From: Streptosporangiaceae bacterium
GTDB taxonomy: Bacteria; Actinomycetota; Actinomycetes; Streptosporangiales; Streptosporangiaceae
Assembly (NCBI GenBank): GCA_019239975.1
Contig: JAFAZE010000141.1
Location: 55,770 to 119,769, forward strand
Length of the DNA stretch: 64,000 bases
Direction: 5' to 3'
Positions 40,648 through 49,223 of this stretch are shown here, piece after piece (the first letter of the stretch is position 1; each line of letters starts with the position of its first letter). The notes under the pieces were generated by a model, which was given only the letters and a program-made list of their open reading frames with translations, had not been told where the DNA came from and searched no databases. Both the position numbers and the translations under genes were made by a program.

Positions 40648-42345
40648 ATGGCCGGCCCTGCCCCAGAACGGATCATCGGTGGGCGCTACCGGTTGCGTGC
40701 CATGATCGGCAGCGGCGGGATGGGCGCCGTGTGGCGCGCCCACGACGAAATACTGAACCGGGACGTGGCGGTGAAGGAAATCGTCTGGCCGCCGGAGATG
40801 GACCCGGGTGAGCGGGAAACCGCCCGCCGCCGCGCGGTGCGTGAGGCACAACTGGCCGCCCGGCTCCATCACCCGAACGTCGTCGCCGTGTACGACATCG
40901 TCGAGGAGGACGGCCGGCCGTCGATAGTGATGGCGCTCCTCCCGCATCGTTCGCTGCGTGACGCGATACTCGAGGATGGGCCGCTGCCCCCCGTCCGGGC
41001 GGCTCGGGTCGGTCTGGGCATTCTGGCCGCTCTCGAAGCCGCGCACGCCGCGGGCGTGATGCACCGTGACGTAAAACCGGCCAACATCCTGCTCGGCCCC
41101 GAAGACCGCGTGATTCTCACCGACTTCGGGATCGCCAAGGCCGTGGACAGCCCGACCCTGACCGTGTCGGGGATACTGGTCGGTTCGCCGTCGTATATCG
41201 CACCCGAGCGCGCACGTGGCGAGACGGCCGGCGCCGCGGCGGACCTGTGGGCGGTTGGGGCCTCGCTGTACGCGGCGGTGGAGGGACGGCCGCCGTTCGA
41301 CCGCAACGGAGTACTGGCCAGCCTGACCGCCGTGGTTGCGGACGAGCCGGATCCGCCGTCCAACGCGGGCCCGCTGTGGCCGGTCATCAGCGGGCTGCTG
41401 CGCAAGGACCCGGACAGCCGTCTCGGCATCGCCGAGGCCACGCGGATGATGCGCCGCATAGTGGACGAAGCGGATGCCGAGTCGGCCGCCGTCCAGGAAA
41501 CGGCCGCCGGCCAGGAAACCGTGTCGGCGCCGGTCTTCCGAGCCGTACAGGCAGAGCCGGAGAAGCCGCCCGTCGCCAGGTCACGCCGCCGCATCGATTC
41601 CCGCGCGGCGCTCGCCGCCGCGGGCCTGATCGTGATGGCGGCGGGAGTGGGCGCCATCGCCTTCTTTGCGGCACGGTCGCCAGGCCACCCGGCGCCGCCG
41701 GGCGCGCTGAGGCCCGCCGCCAGAACACATGCCACAGCCCGGGGAACGCAGGCCCCGGGGCGTGGTGCTCCGAGCGCCTCCGGTGCGCCCGCCGGCCACA
41801 GCGCACCGCCGGGCGGCAGCGCCGGGCCCGGCAACAGCGCCGGACCGGGCAACAACGCCGGACCGGGCAGCAGCTCGGCACCTGGCGCGGGGGTGTCAGG
41901 GACGCCGGCCGGGTACTACACGTTCACCGACCCCACCGGCTTCTCCATCGCGGTCCCGTCGGGCTGGCAGATCTCGCACGACGGCCACTACGTCTACATC
42001 CGGGATCCGGCGAACGGCGGCATCTTCCTGCTCATCGACCAGTCCGGCCAGCCCAAGCCCGACCCGCTGGCCGACTGGCGCCAGCAGGAGGCCAACCGTG
42101 AGAGCACCTACCCCGGGTATCACCGCCTGCTGCTGCAAGCCGTCAGTTACCGGCAGGCGGAGAAGGCCGCGGACTGGGAGTTCACCTACGTCAGAAACGG
42201 CGTGCCGGTCCAGATACTCAACCGGAACATACTCGCGAACGCCCATCACGCGTACGCGCTCTACTGGTCGACGCCGGTGAGCGACTGGAGCGCTTACTAC
42301 CACTACTTCCAGGTCTTCGCCGCCACGTTCCAGCCCGCGAGCTGA
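40648..42345 (+). CDS. Serine/threonine protein kinase with outside sensor domain
   Basis: 565 residues, PknB-like. The kinase domain (about 10-265) has the Gly loop IGSGGMGAVWRA, Lys43 in VAVKEI, catalytic HRDVKPANILL (Asp near 141), DFGIAK and the activation-segment end SPSYIAPERARGE, so it should be active. One membrane span (about 326-343) leads to an outside low-complexity Gly/Pro/Asn linker with repeats and a 140-residue domain starting YYTFTDPTGFSIAVPSGW, common in actinobacterial kinases. It lacks PASTA repeats. ATG 40648. Confidence 0.93.
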   Translation: MAGPAPERIIGGRYRLRAMIGSGGMGAVWRAHDEILNRDVAVKEIVWPPEMDPGERETARRRAVREAQLAARLHHPNVVAVYDIVEEDGRPSIVMALLPHRSLRDAILEDGPLPPVRAARVGLGILAALEAAHAAGVMHRDVKPANILLGPEDRVILTDFGIAKAVDSPTLTVSGILVGSPSYIAPERARGETAGAAADLWAVGASLYAAVEGRPPFDRNGVLASLTAVVADEPDPPSNAGPLWPVISGLLRKDPDSRLGIAEATRMMRRIVDEADAESAAVQETAAGQETVSAPVFRAVQAEPEKPPVARSRRRIDSRAALAAAGLIVMAAGVGAIAFFAARSPGHPAPPGALRPAARTHATARGTQAPGRGAPSASGAPAGHSAPPGGSAGPGNSAGPGNNAGPGSSSAPGAGVSGTPAGYYTFTDPTGFSIAVPSGWQISHDGHYVYIRDPANGGIFLLIDQSGQPKPDPLADWRQQEANRESTYPGYHRLLLQAVSYRQAEKAADWEFTYVRNGVPVQILNRNILANAHHAYALYWSTPVSDWSAYYHYFQVFAATFQPAS

Positions 42346-42349
42346 GGGG

Positions 42350-43375
42350 TCAGCCCGGGCCGTGCCCAGCGGCCACGCGCTCCGCCTCGGGCGGCGGCCC
42401 TGGGGGCGTCCCGTCACCGAACGGGCGGCCGCCGAGCGCCTCGCGGCCGTGCGGGGCCAGCCAGCCGGACAGATCCGGGCCCGCCGGCACGATCTGCGTC
42501 GGGTTCAGGCCGGTGTGCACCCGGTAGTAGTGCTGCTTGGTCTGCACGAAGTCGATCGTGTCGCCGAAGCCGGGTGTCTGGAACAGGTCACGGGCGTACG
42601 CCCACAGCACCGGCATCTCGGTGAGCTTGCTGCGGTTGCACTTGAAGTGGCCGTGATAGACGGCGTCGAACCGGGCGAGCGTCGGCCACAGCCTGATGTC
42701 CGCCTCGGTGATCGTGTCGCCGGCCAGGTAGCGCTGGCTGGCGAGCCGGTCCGACAGCCAGTCAAGCCGCGCGAACAGCCGGCTGTAGGCCTCCTCGTAC
42801 GCGGGCTGCGTTGTCGCGAACCCGGAGCGGTACACGCCGTTGTTCACATCCTCGTAGACGAGGGCACTGACCTCCTCGATCTCGTCGCGCAGCTTCTCCG
42901 GGTACAGGTCAGGCGCGCCGGTCCGGTGGTACTGCGCCCACTCGGCTTCCAGGTCCAGGGTTATCTGCCTGAAGTCCGCGGTCACCACCGCGCCGGACGG
43001 CACGTCCACGATCGCGGGCACGGTGACGCCCCGGTCGTAGCCGGGCACCGCCTTCTCGTACGCCTCTCGCAGCCAGTGCACGCCGAGCACCGGGTCGACC
43101 TCGCCCGGGTCCAGGTCGAACGTCCAGCTCCGCCAGTCGTGCTCGGGCCCGCAGACGCCCATCGACAGCACCGGCTCGAGACCGAGCAGCCGGCGGACGA
43201 TCATCGTGCGGTTGGCCCACGGGCAGGCCCGGGCGACGACCAGCCGGTACCGGCCGGCCTCGGCCGGCCAGCCCTCCCGGCCGTCCGCGGTGATGCGCGC
43301 GTTGATGTACCTGGTATCGCGAACAAACTCGCCCGTCTCACTCACCCCACCGACGCTACCCCCACAGTTGCACAT
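42350..43375 (-). CDS. Glutathionyl-hydroquinone reductase-like protein (Xi-class GST)
   Basis: About 341 residues. The motif VVARACPWANRTMIVRRLLG holds the catalytic Cys; the later EDVNNGVYRSGFATTQPAYEEAY, ADIRLWPTLARFDAVYHGHF and HYYRVHTGLNPTQIVP are highly characteristic of YqjG/PcpF-like enzymes, which remove thiols from conjugated hydroquinones. Actinobacteria use mycothiol, so mycothiol conjugates are the likely substrate. The ATG at 43375 gives MCNCGG; a GTG at VSETGEF is an alternative with a similarly weak ribosome site. It is convergent with the kinase gene (4 bp apart). Confidence 0.88.
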   Translation of the reverse strand: MCNCGGSVGGVSETGEFVRDTRYINARITADGREGWPAEAGRYRLVVARACPWANRTMIVRRLLGLEPVLSMGVCGPEHDWRSWTFDLDPGEVDPVLGVHWLREAYEKAVPGYDRGVTVPAIVDVPSGAVVTADFRQITLDLEAEWAQYHRTGAPDLYPEKLRDEIEEVSALVYEDVNNGVYRSGFATTQPAYEEAYSRLFARLDWLSDRLASQRYLAGDTITEADIRLWPTLARFDAVYHGHFKCNRSKLTEMPVLWAYARDLFQTPGFGDTIDFVQTKQHYYRVHTGLNPTQIVPAGPDLSGWLAPHGREALGGRPFGDGTPPGPPPEAERVAAGHGPG

Positions 43376-43493
43376 TCAAGAAACCCCGCGCCCCCCGCGT
43401 CCCGCCCCGCGCCCCCGCGCCCGCGCCCCCGCCCCCGCGCTCTGCGCGCCCCCGCGCTCCGCGCCGCGCCCGCGCGCCGCGCGGCAACCGGCT

Positions 43494-43537
43494 CGTTGGA
43501 AATCTGAGCCGCCTATAACCGGCTCAGATTTCCAACG
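43494..43537. repeat. 44-bp palindrome, copy 2
   Basis: Arms begin CGTTGGAAATCTGAGCC; centre GCCTATAACC. Compared with copy 1 at 30184-30227 the third base of one arm and its partner in the other both change (A-T to T-A). It lies between divergent genes, 120 bp upstream of each. Confidence 0.8.
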
Positions 43538-43656
43538 TTGCGGCCAGCGGCCGACCCCAGCGGCCGGCTGGCAGCCGCCAGGCGGTGGCCGAATGGCAGA
43601 AAAGGTGGGATATTCGTCATTGCTGTCATGCACGCCCTCCAGCCAGACTGAGGCAC

Positions 43657-44646
43657 ATGCGCAGGGTGCTCATCGTCCTCTTCGACCGCGTCCAGAGCCT
43701 GGACGTGACCGGGCCACTGGAGGTGTTCGCGGGCGCGAACAGCTGGCGGGAGCGGCGGGGCGCCGAGCCCGAGTACGCGATCCGGACGGCGAGCCTCGGC
43801 GGCCGCCCGGTACGTACCTCGAGCGGCCTTCGCATAACGCCCGACACCAGCCTGGGGGACACGGGACAGCCGGGCCAGCGTCAGGCGGACCTGCTGATCG
43901 TTCCCGGGGGCGACGGGGCGCGCCACGCCGATCCGGAAGTCGTGGCATGGCTGCGGGAACACGGCCCGCGGGCGGGCATGCTCGTGTCGGTGTGCACCGG
44001 CGCGTTCCTGCTGGCCGAGGCGGGACTGCTGGCGGGGCGGCGGGTGACCACCCACTGGGCGTACTGCGCGGGCCTGGCCGCCAGGTTCCCGGAACTAGCA
44101 GTAGATCCCGATCCCATCTTCGTCCGTGACGGCAACGTCGCGACGTCCGCCGGGGTGACCGCGGGAGTCGACCTCGCGCTGGCCCTCGTGGAGGACGATC
44201 TGGGCAGGGACGCCGCGCTCGACATCGCCAGGCACCTGGTTGTGTTCCTGCGCCGCCCGGGAAACCAGGCGCAGTTCAGTGCGCAGCTGGCCGCCCAGGT
44301 CGCCGGCCGCGAACCGCTGCGGGACGTACAGCAGTGGATCGCCGACCACCCGGCCGCCGACCTGTCCGTGGAGGCGCTCGCGGAGCGGGCCCACCTCTCG
44401 GCGCGGCAGTTCGCGCGGGCGTTCGCCGCCGAAGTCGGCATGCCGCCGGGACGTTATGTGGACCTGGTGCGCCTCGAGGCGGCCAGGCGCCGACTCGAGG
44501 ACACGGCGGAGGGAGTCGAGGGCACCGCGCGCGCCTGCGGCTACGGGACGCCCGAGGCGATGCGCCGCGCGTTCGTCCGCGCGCTGGGCGTCAGCCCGGC
44601 CGAATACCGCCGCCGGTTCCGCCCGGCCGCCACCAGCCAGCGATGA
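43657..44646 (+). CDS. GlxA-type regulator (DJ-1/PfpI plus AraC domains)
   Basis: 329 residues. The N-terminal DJ-1/PfpI-like domain (about 1-185) has VLIVLFDRVQSLDVTGPLEVF, IVPGGDG and the elbow SVCTGAFLLAEAGLLAGRR with a Cys. The C-terminal AraC domain (about 225-325) has LAERAHLSARQFARAFAAEVGMPPGRYV and RAFVRALGVSPAEYRRRF. It may bind a small metabolite through the DJ-1 domain. It is followed 40 bp later by a stand-alone DJ-1 protein, a frequent target of such regulators. Confidence 0.92.
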   Translation: MRRVLIVLFDRVQSLDVTGPLEVFAGANSWRERRGAEPEYAIRTASLGGRPVRTSSGLRITPDTSLGDTGQPGQRQADLLIVPGGDGARHADPEVVAWLREHGPRAGMLVSVCTGAFLLAEAGLLAGRRVTTHWAYCAGLAARFPELAVDPDPIFVRDGNVATSAGVTAGVDLALALVEDDLGRDAALDIARHLVVFLRRPGNQAQFSAQLAAQVAGREPLRDVQQWIADHPAADLSVEALAERAHLSARQFARAFAAEVGMPPGRYVDLVRLEAARRRLEDTAEGVEGTARACGYGTPEAMRRAFVRALGVSPAEYRRRFRPAATSQR

Positions 44647-44686
44647 GCGCCAGCGTAACAAGCCGACTCACGAAGGAGCCGTAACC

Positions 44687-45334
44687 ATGCGCATCGTCAT
44701 CCTGCTCTTCGACCGGTTCACCGCGCTGGACGCGGTCGGGCCGTACCAGGTGCTCAGCAGCCTTCCCGGCGCCGAGCTGGTCTTCGCGGCCGATCGCCCC
44801 GGCCAGGTCCGGGACGACACCGGCCTCCTCGGCCTCACCGCCGACGTGAGCCTCGCCGAGGCGGGACGGCCGGACGTCGTCGTCGTCCCGGGTGGCCCCG
44901 GCCAGAACGACCAGATGCGTGACGGCCCGCTGCACGAGTGGCTCCGCGCCGCCGACGAGACCACCGCGTGGACCACGTCGGTGTGCACGGGCTCGCTGAT
45001 CCTCGCCGCCGCCGGGCTGCTGGCCGGCCGCCGCGCGACCTCCTACTGGCTCGCCCTCGGCGAGCTGGAGCGTCTCGGGGTCAAGCCGCAGAACCAGCGG
45101 GTGGTGTTCGACGGCAAATACGTGACGGCCGCGGGCGTGTCGTCCGGGATCGACATGGCACTCGCGCTCGCCGGGCGCATCGCCGGCGACGAGGTGGCCC
45201 AGTCGATCCAGCTCGGCATCGAATACGACCCGCAGCCGCCCTACGACTCGGGCTCGCCAGACAAGGCCCCGGCGCAGATCGTCGGCGCCCTCCGCTCCCG
45301 CAGCAGGTTCCTGCTCACCGGGCGAGCCGGGTAG
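44687..45334 (+). CDS. DJ-1/PfpI family protein
   Basis: 215 residues, ATG 44687 with AAGGAG eight bases upstream. It shares the regulator's fold: IVILLFDRFTALDAVGPYQV, VVVPGGPGQND, TSVCTGSLILAAAGLLAGRR with the elbow Cys, and RATSYWLALGELERLG. Members include isonitrile hydratases and glyoxalase-like enzymes; the VCTGS elbow and YWLA motif resemble isonitrile hydratase (InhA), but that is tentative. It is in one operon with the GlxA-type regulator. Confidence 0.88.
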   Translation: MRIVILLFDRFTALDAVGPYQVLSSLPGAELVFAADRPGQVRDDTGLLGLTADVSLAEAGRPDVVVVPGGPGQNDQMRDGPLHEWLRAADETTAWTTSVCTGSLILAAAGLLAGRRATSYWLALGELERLGVKPQNQRVVFDGKYVTAAGVSSGIDMALALAGRIAGDEVAQSIQLGIEYDPQPPYDSGSPDKAPAQIVGALRSRSRFLLTGRAG

Positions 45335-45353
45335 GGCGGCTGCCCGTCGCCAC

Positions 45354-45423
45354 GCGTTCACCGCCGGGCATTCACCGCCGGGCGTTCACCGCCACGCGTT
45401 CACCGCCGGGCGTTCACCGCGGC
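45354..45423. repeat. 14-bp minisatellite, five copies
   Basis: Five tandem units of GCGTTCACCGCCGG type between the DJ-1 gene and the convergent AsnC gene. It has the same 14-bp period as the array at 8061-8186 but a different sequence. Confidence 0.85.
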
Positions 45424-45464
45424 GCGCTCGCGACGGCCCGGGCGCGCCGCCTCGCGCGGCTGGC

Positions 45465-45959
45465 TCAGGGCCGCGGCCACCCCGGGGGCTCGCTGACCGG
45501 GCGGTCCGGGACCGGCGCCGGCTCGACCGTACGGCTCTCGTACTGGGTGGACAGAACGATGTGCGAGTTCGTCTCCCCGTGCTCGCCGAGCCGCTCGAAC
45601 AGCCCCTCGAGGTGCCGCATGGACGCGGCACGCACCCGGAGCATCGAGCACCAGTTGCCGCTCAGCTTGTGCACCTCGGTGACCTCCGGAAAGTCCTCGG
45701 CGGCGGAGGTCTTGAGCAGGCAGCGGCCCAGCGCGCAGCGCAGCTGCACGAAAGCGGTCAGCCCCAGGCCGACCCGGGCCGGGTCGATCCTCGCCTGGTA
45801 GCCGGTGATCACGCCGGACTCCTCGAGCCGGCGCACCCGCTCGGCCACCGCGGGCGGTGACAGGTTCACCAGTCGCCCCAGCTGGTTGTAGGAGAGCCGT
45901 CCGTCCCGCTGCAGCTCGGCGATGATGCGCCAGTCCGTCTGATCAGGCACTCTATCCAT
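45465..45959 (-). CDS. Lrp/AsnC family transcriptional regulator
   Basis: 164 residues. Helix-turn-helix DQTDWRIIAELQRDGRLSYNQLGRLVNLSPPAVAERVRRLEESGVI at the N-terminus, then the RAM ligand domain (about 65-150; AFVQLRCALGRC, VTEVHKLSGNWCSMLRVRA). ATG 45959 (MDRVPDQTD); the longer open frame antisense to the MFS gene is spurious. Control is likely on its own promoter and the divergent MFS gene, 106 bp away, perhaps in response to an amino acid. Confidence 0.9.
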   Translation of the reverse strand: MDRVPDQTDWRIIAELQRDGRLSYNQLGRLVNLSPPAVAERVRRLEESGVITGYQARIDPARVGLGLTAFVQLRCALGRCLLKTSAAEDFPEVTEVHKLSGNWCSMLRVRAASMRHLEGLFERLGEHGETNSHIVLSTQYESRTVEPAPVPDRPVSEPPGWPRP

Positions 45960-45980
45960 TCCATAAGCATAATCCCCGAA

Positions 45981-45995
45981 GTGGTTACTGACCAC
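45981..45995. promoter_or_regulatory. Dyad between AsnC and MFS genes
   Basis: GTGGT-TACTG-ACCAC: perfect 5-bp arms 22 bp from the AsnC start. A TATGCT box lies between it and the start codon on the minus strand. It is a candidate AsnC operator. Confidence 0.4.
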
Positions 45996-46065
45996 AAAGC
46001 AGATAGCCGCCACAACCACGAGTCGCCCATTCAAAAGCGCAAGTGTGCTTTCTAGCCTTACGGGC

Positions 46066-47370
46066 ATGAGGAAGATGACGGGCATGGGGCAGGCGATGAG
46101 CACGCTGGCGGGGGCCGCCACGTGCATGAACGCGGCGATGGCGACGGCGAGCGCGGTCGCCACGATCGTCGTCGCCGGCCGGCTCGGCGCCGCCTGGGGC
46201 GCCCTGCCGAACACCGCCGGCATCGCCGGCACCGGGCTGGGAGCGGTCCTGCTCACCAGGCTCATGACCCGGTTCGGCCGGCGAGCCGGCCTGCTGTCCG
46301 GATACGCCGCCGCGACGGCCGGCGGCGCGTTCGCGGTTCTCGCCGTCGCCCATCCGGGCGGAGGGAGCGCACGGGACACGCGGGAAGTCGCGGCCCTGTG
46401 CGCCGGAATGCTGCTTCTCGGCTGCGGCAACGCCGGTGCCCAGTTGTCCCGCTACGCCGCCGCCGAACTGTATCCCGCGCCGCGCCGCGGGTTCGCGATC
46501 GGCGCGATGGTGTGGGCGGCCACCGTGGGCGCGGTCGGCGGCCCGCTGCTGCTCCAGCCCTCCAGCGACGCCGCGACCCGGCTGGGCGTGACCGGCTACG
46601 CAGGCCCGTTCGCCGTCGCGGCCGCCGCCTCCGCGGCGGCCTTCACCGCCGTTGCGCTTCTCCCCGGACGTTCCGTAACCCGGCAGGCACCCGGCCGCAA
46701 GCCGGACAGAACACGGCCGAGCCTGAAAAACCTGGCCAGCACTCGAGCAGCGCGCCAGGCGCTGGCCGTGATGGTCACCGGGCAGGTCGTCATGGTGGGG
46801 GTGATGACCGCGGCGCCGCTCGCGATGCATATGAACGGCCAGGGGCTCGGCGCTGTCGGGATGACGCTGTCCGCACACACCGCCGGAATGTTCGCGCTCT
46901 CCCCGCTGACCGGCAGGCTGCTCGACCGGTACGGCGCGCGCCCCGTCATGCTGGGCGGCCTGCTCACCCTCATGACCTCCACGGGCCTGCTCGCGGCCGG
47001 CTCCGGCGAGACGCTGCCCAGGACGGTGGCGCTGTTCCTGCTCGGCTACGGCTGGAATCTGTGTTTCATCGGAGGCAGCGGGCGTCTCGCGGGCGGCCTG
47101 GAACCGGAGCAGCGGATGCACGCCGAGGGAGCGGTGGACGCCGGGGTGTGGGCGGCCGCCGCCGTCGCGAGCACTTCCTCGACCGCCGCACTCTCCGCAG
47201 GCGGGTACCCCATGCTCGCGATAGCGGCCGGCTCACTCGCCCTCCTCACCATGACGTTCCTTCTCGACACGCGCGATCCGGAACACCCGCGCCCAGGAGA
47301 ACACCCGCGCCCAGAGGAACACCCGCGCCCAGAGGAACACCCGCAGCGCAAGGCAGGCGCGCCCGGATGA
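46066..47370 (+). CDS. MFS transporter
   Basis: 434 residues with about 12 hydrophobic spans. Loop motifs RLMTRFGRRAGLLSG (between spans 2 and 3) and RLLDRYGARPVMLGG are the repeated MFS signatures; other parts (YAAAELYPAPRRGFAIGAMVWAATVG) match the drug/amino-acid exporter type. The C-terminal tail is a charged repeat of HPRPEE from an 18-bp DNA unit. ATG 46066 (MRKMTGMGQ) is preferred to GTG 46045. It is divergent from the AsnC regulator, its probable controller. Confidence 0.88.
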   Translation: MRKMTGMGQAMSTLAGAATCMNAAMATASAVATIVVAGRLGAAWGALPNTAGIAGTGLGAVLLTRLMTRFGRRAGLLSGYAAATAGGAFAVLAVAHPGGGSARDTREVAALCAGMLLLGCGNAGAQLSRYAAAELYPAPRRGFAIGAMVWAATVGAVGGPLLLQPSSDAATRLGVTGYAGPFAVAAAASAAAFTAVALLPGRSVTRQAPGRKPDRTRPSLKNLASTRAARQALAVMVTGQVVMVGVMTAAPLAMHMNGQGLGAVGMTLSAHTAGMFALSPLTGRLLDRYGARPVMLGGLLTLMTSTGLLAAGSGETLPRTVALFLLGYGWNLCFIGGSGRLAGGLEPEQRMHAEGAVDAGVWAAAAVASTSSTAALSAGGYPMLAIAAGSLALLTMTFLLDTRDPEHPRPGEHPRPEEHPRPEEHPQRKAGAPG

Positions 47371-47412
47371 AGGCCCGGCTCTCTCGCGCAACCGGTACAA
47401 AACGGACAACGA

Positions 47413-49059
47413 TCATGATCGGGGAAACGCCGGGTCGTATCCGGCACCCCCGTTTCCGCGATCATGGGACGCGGTGCTGATGTGACGCATGTGACTGACG
47501 CAGGCCGCGTCGATTGTGGCTGGGTGTCGCGGCGTGGCCAATGTTGCTGCCGGGGCTGGGAGCGGTCGCTGGCGGGGCCGCGCGACCGGACGCTGGCGGG
47601 GGCCGGGGCCGGGGCCGGGGCCGGTCGCTGGCGGGGCCGGGCGACCGGGCGCTGGCGGGGGCCGGGGCCGGGGCCGGGCGCTGGCGGGGCCGCGCGACCG
47701 GACGCTAGCGGGCCCAGGGCCCGGGCGACCGGACGCAAGCAGGCCCGGGGCCGGGCGACCGGAGCAAGCAGGCCCGGGGCCGGGCGCTAGCGCGGCCGGG
47801 CACCGGCCCGGGGCCCGGGGGTCGCCCTCTGAGCGCCCCCGGGCTAACACAGCAAACACGCCTTCGTGGCGCTCGTAGTCGTAGGCGTAGATCTCCCGGC
47901 CGTCGATGAACGCGCGTTCCGCGCGGCTCATCACGTCCAGCGGGTCGCCGGACCAGATCACCGTGCTGGCGTCCTTGCCCACCGAGAGCGAGCCGAGCCG
48001 GCCGGCGCAGCCGATGATCCGCGCCGGGTTGATCGTCACCGCGCGCAGCGCGGCGACCGGGTCCAGGCCCTCCTTGACGGCGAGCGTGGCCTGGTGGATC
48101 AGGAAGTGGATCGGCACCACCGGATGGTCGGTGGTGATCGCGATCGTGACCCCGGCCGCCGCGAGCTTGCCGGGGTTGGCCAGCGACCGGTTGCGCAGCT
48201 CCACCTTGGACCGGCTGGTGAACAGCGGCCCGATCACCACCGGGATCGACGCGGCGGCGAGCTGGTCCGCGAGCAGGTGTGCCTCCGTACCGTGATCGAT
48301 CACCAGGTCGTAGCCGAACTCCCGGGCGATCCGCATGGCGGTCGCGATGTCGTCCGCCCGGTGGCAGTGCTGGCGCCAGGGGATCTCGCGGCGGAGCACC
48401 CGGCCGAGGGCCTCGAGTTTGAGATCACGGTCGACCACCGCTCGTTCGGAAGACTTATTTTCTCCGGCGGCGGCCAGCCTGGCGAGATAGTTGCCGGCCT
48501 GGACGAAAGCCTCGCGGATGACCGCCGCGGTGCCGAGCCGGGTCGACGGGGTCTCCTTCCGCTCGCCGTAGACGCGCTTGGGGTTCTCGCCGAGCGCGGA
48601 CTTCAGGCCCGCGGGCTCCCGCAGCACCATCTCGTCCACGCTGCGCCCCCAGCACCTGACGGCCACCGTCTGGCCGCCGATCGGGTTGCCGGACCCCGGG
48701 TTGATGTTGACCGCGAGCACGCCGCCGCTGATCGCGTCGCGGAAGCCCTGCTCGGCCGGGTTGATCGCGTCCAGCGCCCGGACCTGCGCCATCACCGGCC
48801 CGGTCATCTCGTTGGTGTCCTGCCCGGCCCAGCCCTCGGCCTCCTCGTGGACGCCGAGGTGCGCGTGCGCGTCGATGAACCCGGGCAGCACCCACTTGCC
48901 GGACGCGTCCACGACGGTGGCGCCCGCCGGAGGGCTGAAGCCCGGGCCCTCGACCGCCGCGATCTTGTCCCCCTCGAACAGGACCGTCCCGCCGTCGATC
49001 GGCTCGCCCTCGATGGGCACCACCCGGCCGCCCACGATCGCGATACTCTTTTCGGCCAC
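47413..49059 (-). CDS. Amidohydrolase (imidazolonepropionase-like) with repeat-derived tail
   Basis: 548 residues, of which about 400 are conserved. Metal ligands of the amidohydrolase barrel are visible: VLPGFIDAHAHLG, HCHRADDI, DHGTEAHLL and ITTDHPVVP; the end AERAFIDGREIYAYD matches the family. The remaining 140 or so residues are a Pro/Arg/Gly tail translated from a GC-rich minisatellite, and the stop codon lies in the 53-bp palindrome at 47414-47466. A 17-bp dispersed motif lies in frame inside the conserved part (residues NKSSERAVV). Substrate not known. Confidence 0.82.
   Translation of the reverse strand: MAEKSIAIVGGRVVPIEGEPIDGGTVLFEGDKIAAVEGPGFSPPAGATVVDASGKWVLPGFIDAHAHLGVHEEAEGWAGQDTNEMTGPVMAQVRALDAINPAEQGFRDAISGGVLAVNINPGSGNPIGGQTVAVRCWGRSVDEMVLREPAGLKSALGENPKRVYGERKETPSTRLGTAAVIREAFVQAGNYLARLAAAGENKSSERAVVDRDLKLEALGRVLRREIPWRQHCHRADDIATAMRIAREFGYDLVIDHGTEAHLLADQLAAASIPVVIGPLFTSRSKVELRNRSLANPGKLAAAGVTIAITTDHPVVPIHFLIHQATLAVKEGLDPVAALRAVTINPARIIGCAGRLGSLSVGKDASTVIWSGDPLDVMSRAERAFIDGREIYAYDYERHEGVFAVLARGRSEGDPRAPGRCPAALAPGPGPACSGRPAPGLLASGRPGPGPASVRSRGPASARPRPRPPPAPGRPAPPATGPGPGPGPRQRPVARPRQRPLPAPAATLATPRHPATIDAACVSHMRHISTASHDRGNGGAGYDPAFPRS
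47414..47466. repeat. 53-bp dispersed palindromic repeat, copy 2
   Basis: Inverted relative to copy 1 at 5693-5745. Arms CATGATCGGGGAAAC and GTTTCCGCGATCATG with one mismatch. Its edge provides the stop codon of the amidohydrolase reading frame. Confidence 0.75.
47569..47800. repeat. GC-rich minisatellite in the tail of the amidohydrolase frame
   Basis: Irregular units such as GCTGGCGGGGCCG and GCGACCGGACGC with runs of GGGGCC; more than 85% G+C. It is translated as a Pro/Arg/Gly tail on the minus strand. Confidence 0.8.
48435..48451 (-). repeat. 17-bp dispersed motif inside the amidohydrolase gene
   Basis: On the minus strand TTCCGAACGAGCGGTGG preceded by AAAATAAGTC, an exact match to the intergenic copies at 29895 and 57645. 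It is read in frame as SSERAVV. Confidence 0.7.
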
Positions 49060-49223
49060 GCACGCCCTCCCGTGATCGTCACCGCTCCGCTGTCATCCTA
49101 GGCAGCCCGGAGCGGGGCGGGGGCTCGCGGGCCGCTGCGGCAATTGGGCCATTATTTTTATGCCAAACGAGCGCTGGATAACCCGGAGCGCCCGGCTGCC
49201 AAGCCCCCGCGGGGTGCCGCCGG

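Noticed and set aside
45960..46430. N-terminal extension of the AsnC gene to 321 residues
   Set aside because: The extra part is antisense to the MFS gene; the conserved regulator begins at MDRVPDQTD (45959).
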